Of a stretch of DNA of 64,000 nt, positions 62,388-64,000 are shown in pieces. The stretch's first letter is position 1; every line of letters starts with the position of its first letter. Origin of the DNA: Thermoplasmata archaeon (GTDB taxonomy: Archaea; Thermoplasmatota; Thermoplasmata; Thermoplasmatales; Thermoplasmataceae); NCBI GenBank assembly GCA_021797735.1, contig JAJZZE010000016.1:1-64000 (forward strand), read 5' to 3'. Made by a program: the position numbers and the translations under genes. Under the pieces are notes generated by a model. That model searched no databases. It saw only the letters and a list, made by a program, of their open reading frames with translations, and was not told the origin of the DNA.

Positions 62388-63305
62388 ATGAATTTTCTTG
62401 ATGAACTAAAAAATTTAAAGGAGCAAATAAAAATTAAAAACAGGTTTGATATAAACTTTGATTTCGATAATATTGTCATAAGCGGTATGGGCGGATCCGG
62501 TGTCGTGGGCAATATATTTCAGGAATATTACAGGGGAAAACCTGTTATAACGGTTGGAGACTACGGTATACCTGACTTTGTCAATGAAAAGACCCTATTC
62601 ATTGGAATAAGCTACTCAGGCAACACCGAGGAAACCTTAGACAATACAGAGGAAGCAAAAAATAAGGGAGCACATGTAGTGGGAATAACGTCCGGGGGCA
62701 AGCTTGAGACTATGGTTGATAATAAAATAATAATACCATCAGGCATACAGCCAAGATCCGCACTTGGTTCCATGTTGATGCCACTGTATAATACCTTCAA
62801 CCTTGTAAGTGATGAACAGCTGGATGGCATTTATCAGACCCTGGATTCCGTCGATCAGAATCACGATGAAATGAAAAACGATGCCTTTAAAATATATGAA
62901 AACAGCTACATACCCATAATATTTGGATCAAGGCCGTACAAATCCGTAGCATATAGGTGGAAAACACAGTTTAATGAAAACGCCAAAACATTTGCATTTT
63001 ACAATTCATTCCCGGAACTGAACCATAACGATACCATGCCATTGAAAAGTGCATATAGAAGGGACGAATACCTGTATTATGTATTTGAGTCAGATAATCC
63101 AAGGGTAAACCAGAGAATAAGGATAACCCAGGAAATAACTGGATCGCAGTTCAATCTTATAAAATCACCGTCAGATCAATATTTTAATAAATTATTTTAT
63201 CTAATACATTATGCAGATTATTTAACATACCAGCTCGCACTGATAAGAAATGTTGACCCGACAGATGTATCAACTATAGAGGAATTAAAACAAAAATTAG
63301 CTTAA
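62388..63305 (+). CDS. Bifunctional phosphoglucose/phosphomannose isomerase
   Basis: NIVISGMGGSGVVGNIFQEYY, FIGISYSGNTEETL, PRSALGSMLMPL, FPELNHNDTMPL. Confidence 0.92.
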   Translation: MNFLDELKNLKEQIKIKNRFDINFDFDNIVISGMGGSGVVGNIFQEYYRGKPVITVGDYGIPDFVNEKTLFIGISYSGNTEETLDNTEEAKNKGAHVVGITSGGKLETMVDNKIIIPSGIQPRSALGSMLMPLYNTFNLVSDEQLDGIYQTLDSVDQNHDEMKNDAFKIYENSYIPIIFGSRPYKSVAYRWKTQFNENAKTFAFYNSFPELNHNDTMPLKSAYRRDEYLYYVFESDNPRVNQRIRITQEITGSQFNLIKSPSDQYFNKLFYLIHYADYLTYQLALIRNVDPTDVSTIEELKQKLA

Positions 63306-64000
63306 TTCCTTAATTTCTTTATAGGTTTCTGCTATTATAGATCCACCAGGTGGCAGTATTGATTCTATTTCTACTTTATCTATTCCCAGTATTTTTGCTA
63401 TTTTTTCCGCTGCTACAGATCTTTTCTCATTTCCTGGCTTTATTATAACCCATTTATCAGAATTTACCCTTGTACTTGAAGGGGATATCATCGGTATCTC
63501 ATTTCCCTTATAACTTATAATTGATATTTTTAACTCCAGTGGTAAATTAAGAATATAATTTCTTTTGCCCCTTATAATCCATGAACCCTTAGATACAAAT
63601 TCTCCGGATTCTGGAGTTTTGCTTACCTGTGATGGGTATACCCAGTATCCAGTACTTGATCCTATTCCCGCAGGCCATGCCCTTGAAAATGATATTGCAG
63701 ACTGGCATGCCTCCCTTATCGTTTCATCCGTTATCTCTATGTTGTCATGTTTTATTACCGTGCTGGGTGCTCCGTATAAATCGGCATGGACGTATATATC
63801 ATTGTCATTCATATGTTTTTTAACAAGTTTTTCATTGGTCTTTGCATCCCTTCCGGATAAAACAGTATTGCCATCTGAAGAGACAAACCAGTGATATGTT
63901 TCAAACCAGTATTTTGCCCTTTTTTTCTTATTTACCTTTTTAGACTCTTTTAATATTAATTTCTTTGTTTCTTCTATAGCCTTTTCTGCCCCCTCTATTT
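63297..64000 (-). CDS. NFACT/RqcH-type protein, C-terminal part (5' end beyond the window)
   Basis: Frame continues upstream of the track start: YHWFVSSDGNTVLSGRDAKTNEKLVKKHMNDNDIYVHADLYGAPSTVIKH; GKRNYILNLPLELKI; IVAETYKEIKELS. Confidence 0.9.
   Translation of the reverse strand, partial: IEGAEKAIEETKKLILKESKKVNKKKRAKYWFETYHWFVSSDGNTVLSGRDAKTNEKLVKKHMNDNDIYVHADLYGAPSTVIKHDNIEITDETIREACQSAISFSRAWPAGIGSSTGYWVYPSQVSKTPESGEFVSKGSWIIRGKRNYILNLPLELKISIISYKGNEIPMISPSSTRVNSDKWVIIKPGNEKRSVAAEKIAKILGIDKVEIESILPPGGSIIAETYKEIKELS

Noticed and set aside
1-64000. CRISPR arrays, rRNA and tRNA genes
   Set aside because: No regularly spaced repeats and no tRNA TPsiC-arm/acceptor pattern or rRNA sequence found by eye; a tRNAscan/Infernal run would be needed to exclude tRNAs and C/D box sRNAs.

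Overview
This is a low-GC archaeal chromosomal window. Its gene content points to a thermoacidophilic Thermoplasmatales genome (Picrophilus/Ferroplasma/Acidiplasma-like): a sulfur oxygenase/reductase, tetraether lipid synthase, G1P dehydrogenase, archaeal RadA/RadB/FEN1/PriS, fibrillarin and archease. The lineage call is inference. Most of the window is ordinary core genome: translation, lipid synthesis, a methylmalonyl-CoA mutase module, grpE-dnaK-dnaJ, smc-scpA, radA/radB/fen and otsA/otsB. The accessory parts are more interesting. (1) A three-gene cassette at 22.2-24.65 kb encodes a hydrophobic Gly/Ala-rich precursor ending in ...IVAY, an M48-type metallopeptidase and a SpoIIM/DUF95-like membrane protein. 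It resembles a circular-bacteriocin biosynthesis locus and is my best candidate for an undescribed system. (2) Next to it, a cyclophilin pseudogene is split by a ~290-bp MITE-like element with imperfect terminal inverted repeats. (3) There is a complete IS200/IS605 tnpA-tnpB element and at least three decayed or non-autonomous relatives (TnpB/omegaRNA relics and a PATE-like element). (4) An orphan antitoxin has a frameshifted RelE-like toxin remnant. (5) A perfect 15-bp tandem duplication of a TATA-like element lies upstream of grpE-dnaK-dnaJ. (6) A partial transposase runs off the left edge. No CRISPR array, rRNA or convincing tRNA was seen. All family assignments come from reading motifs by eye; no database search was run.
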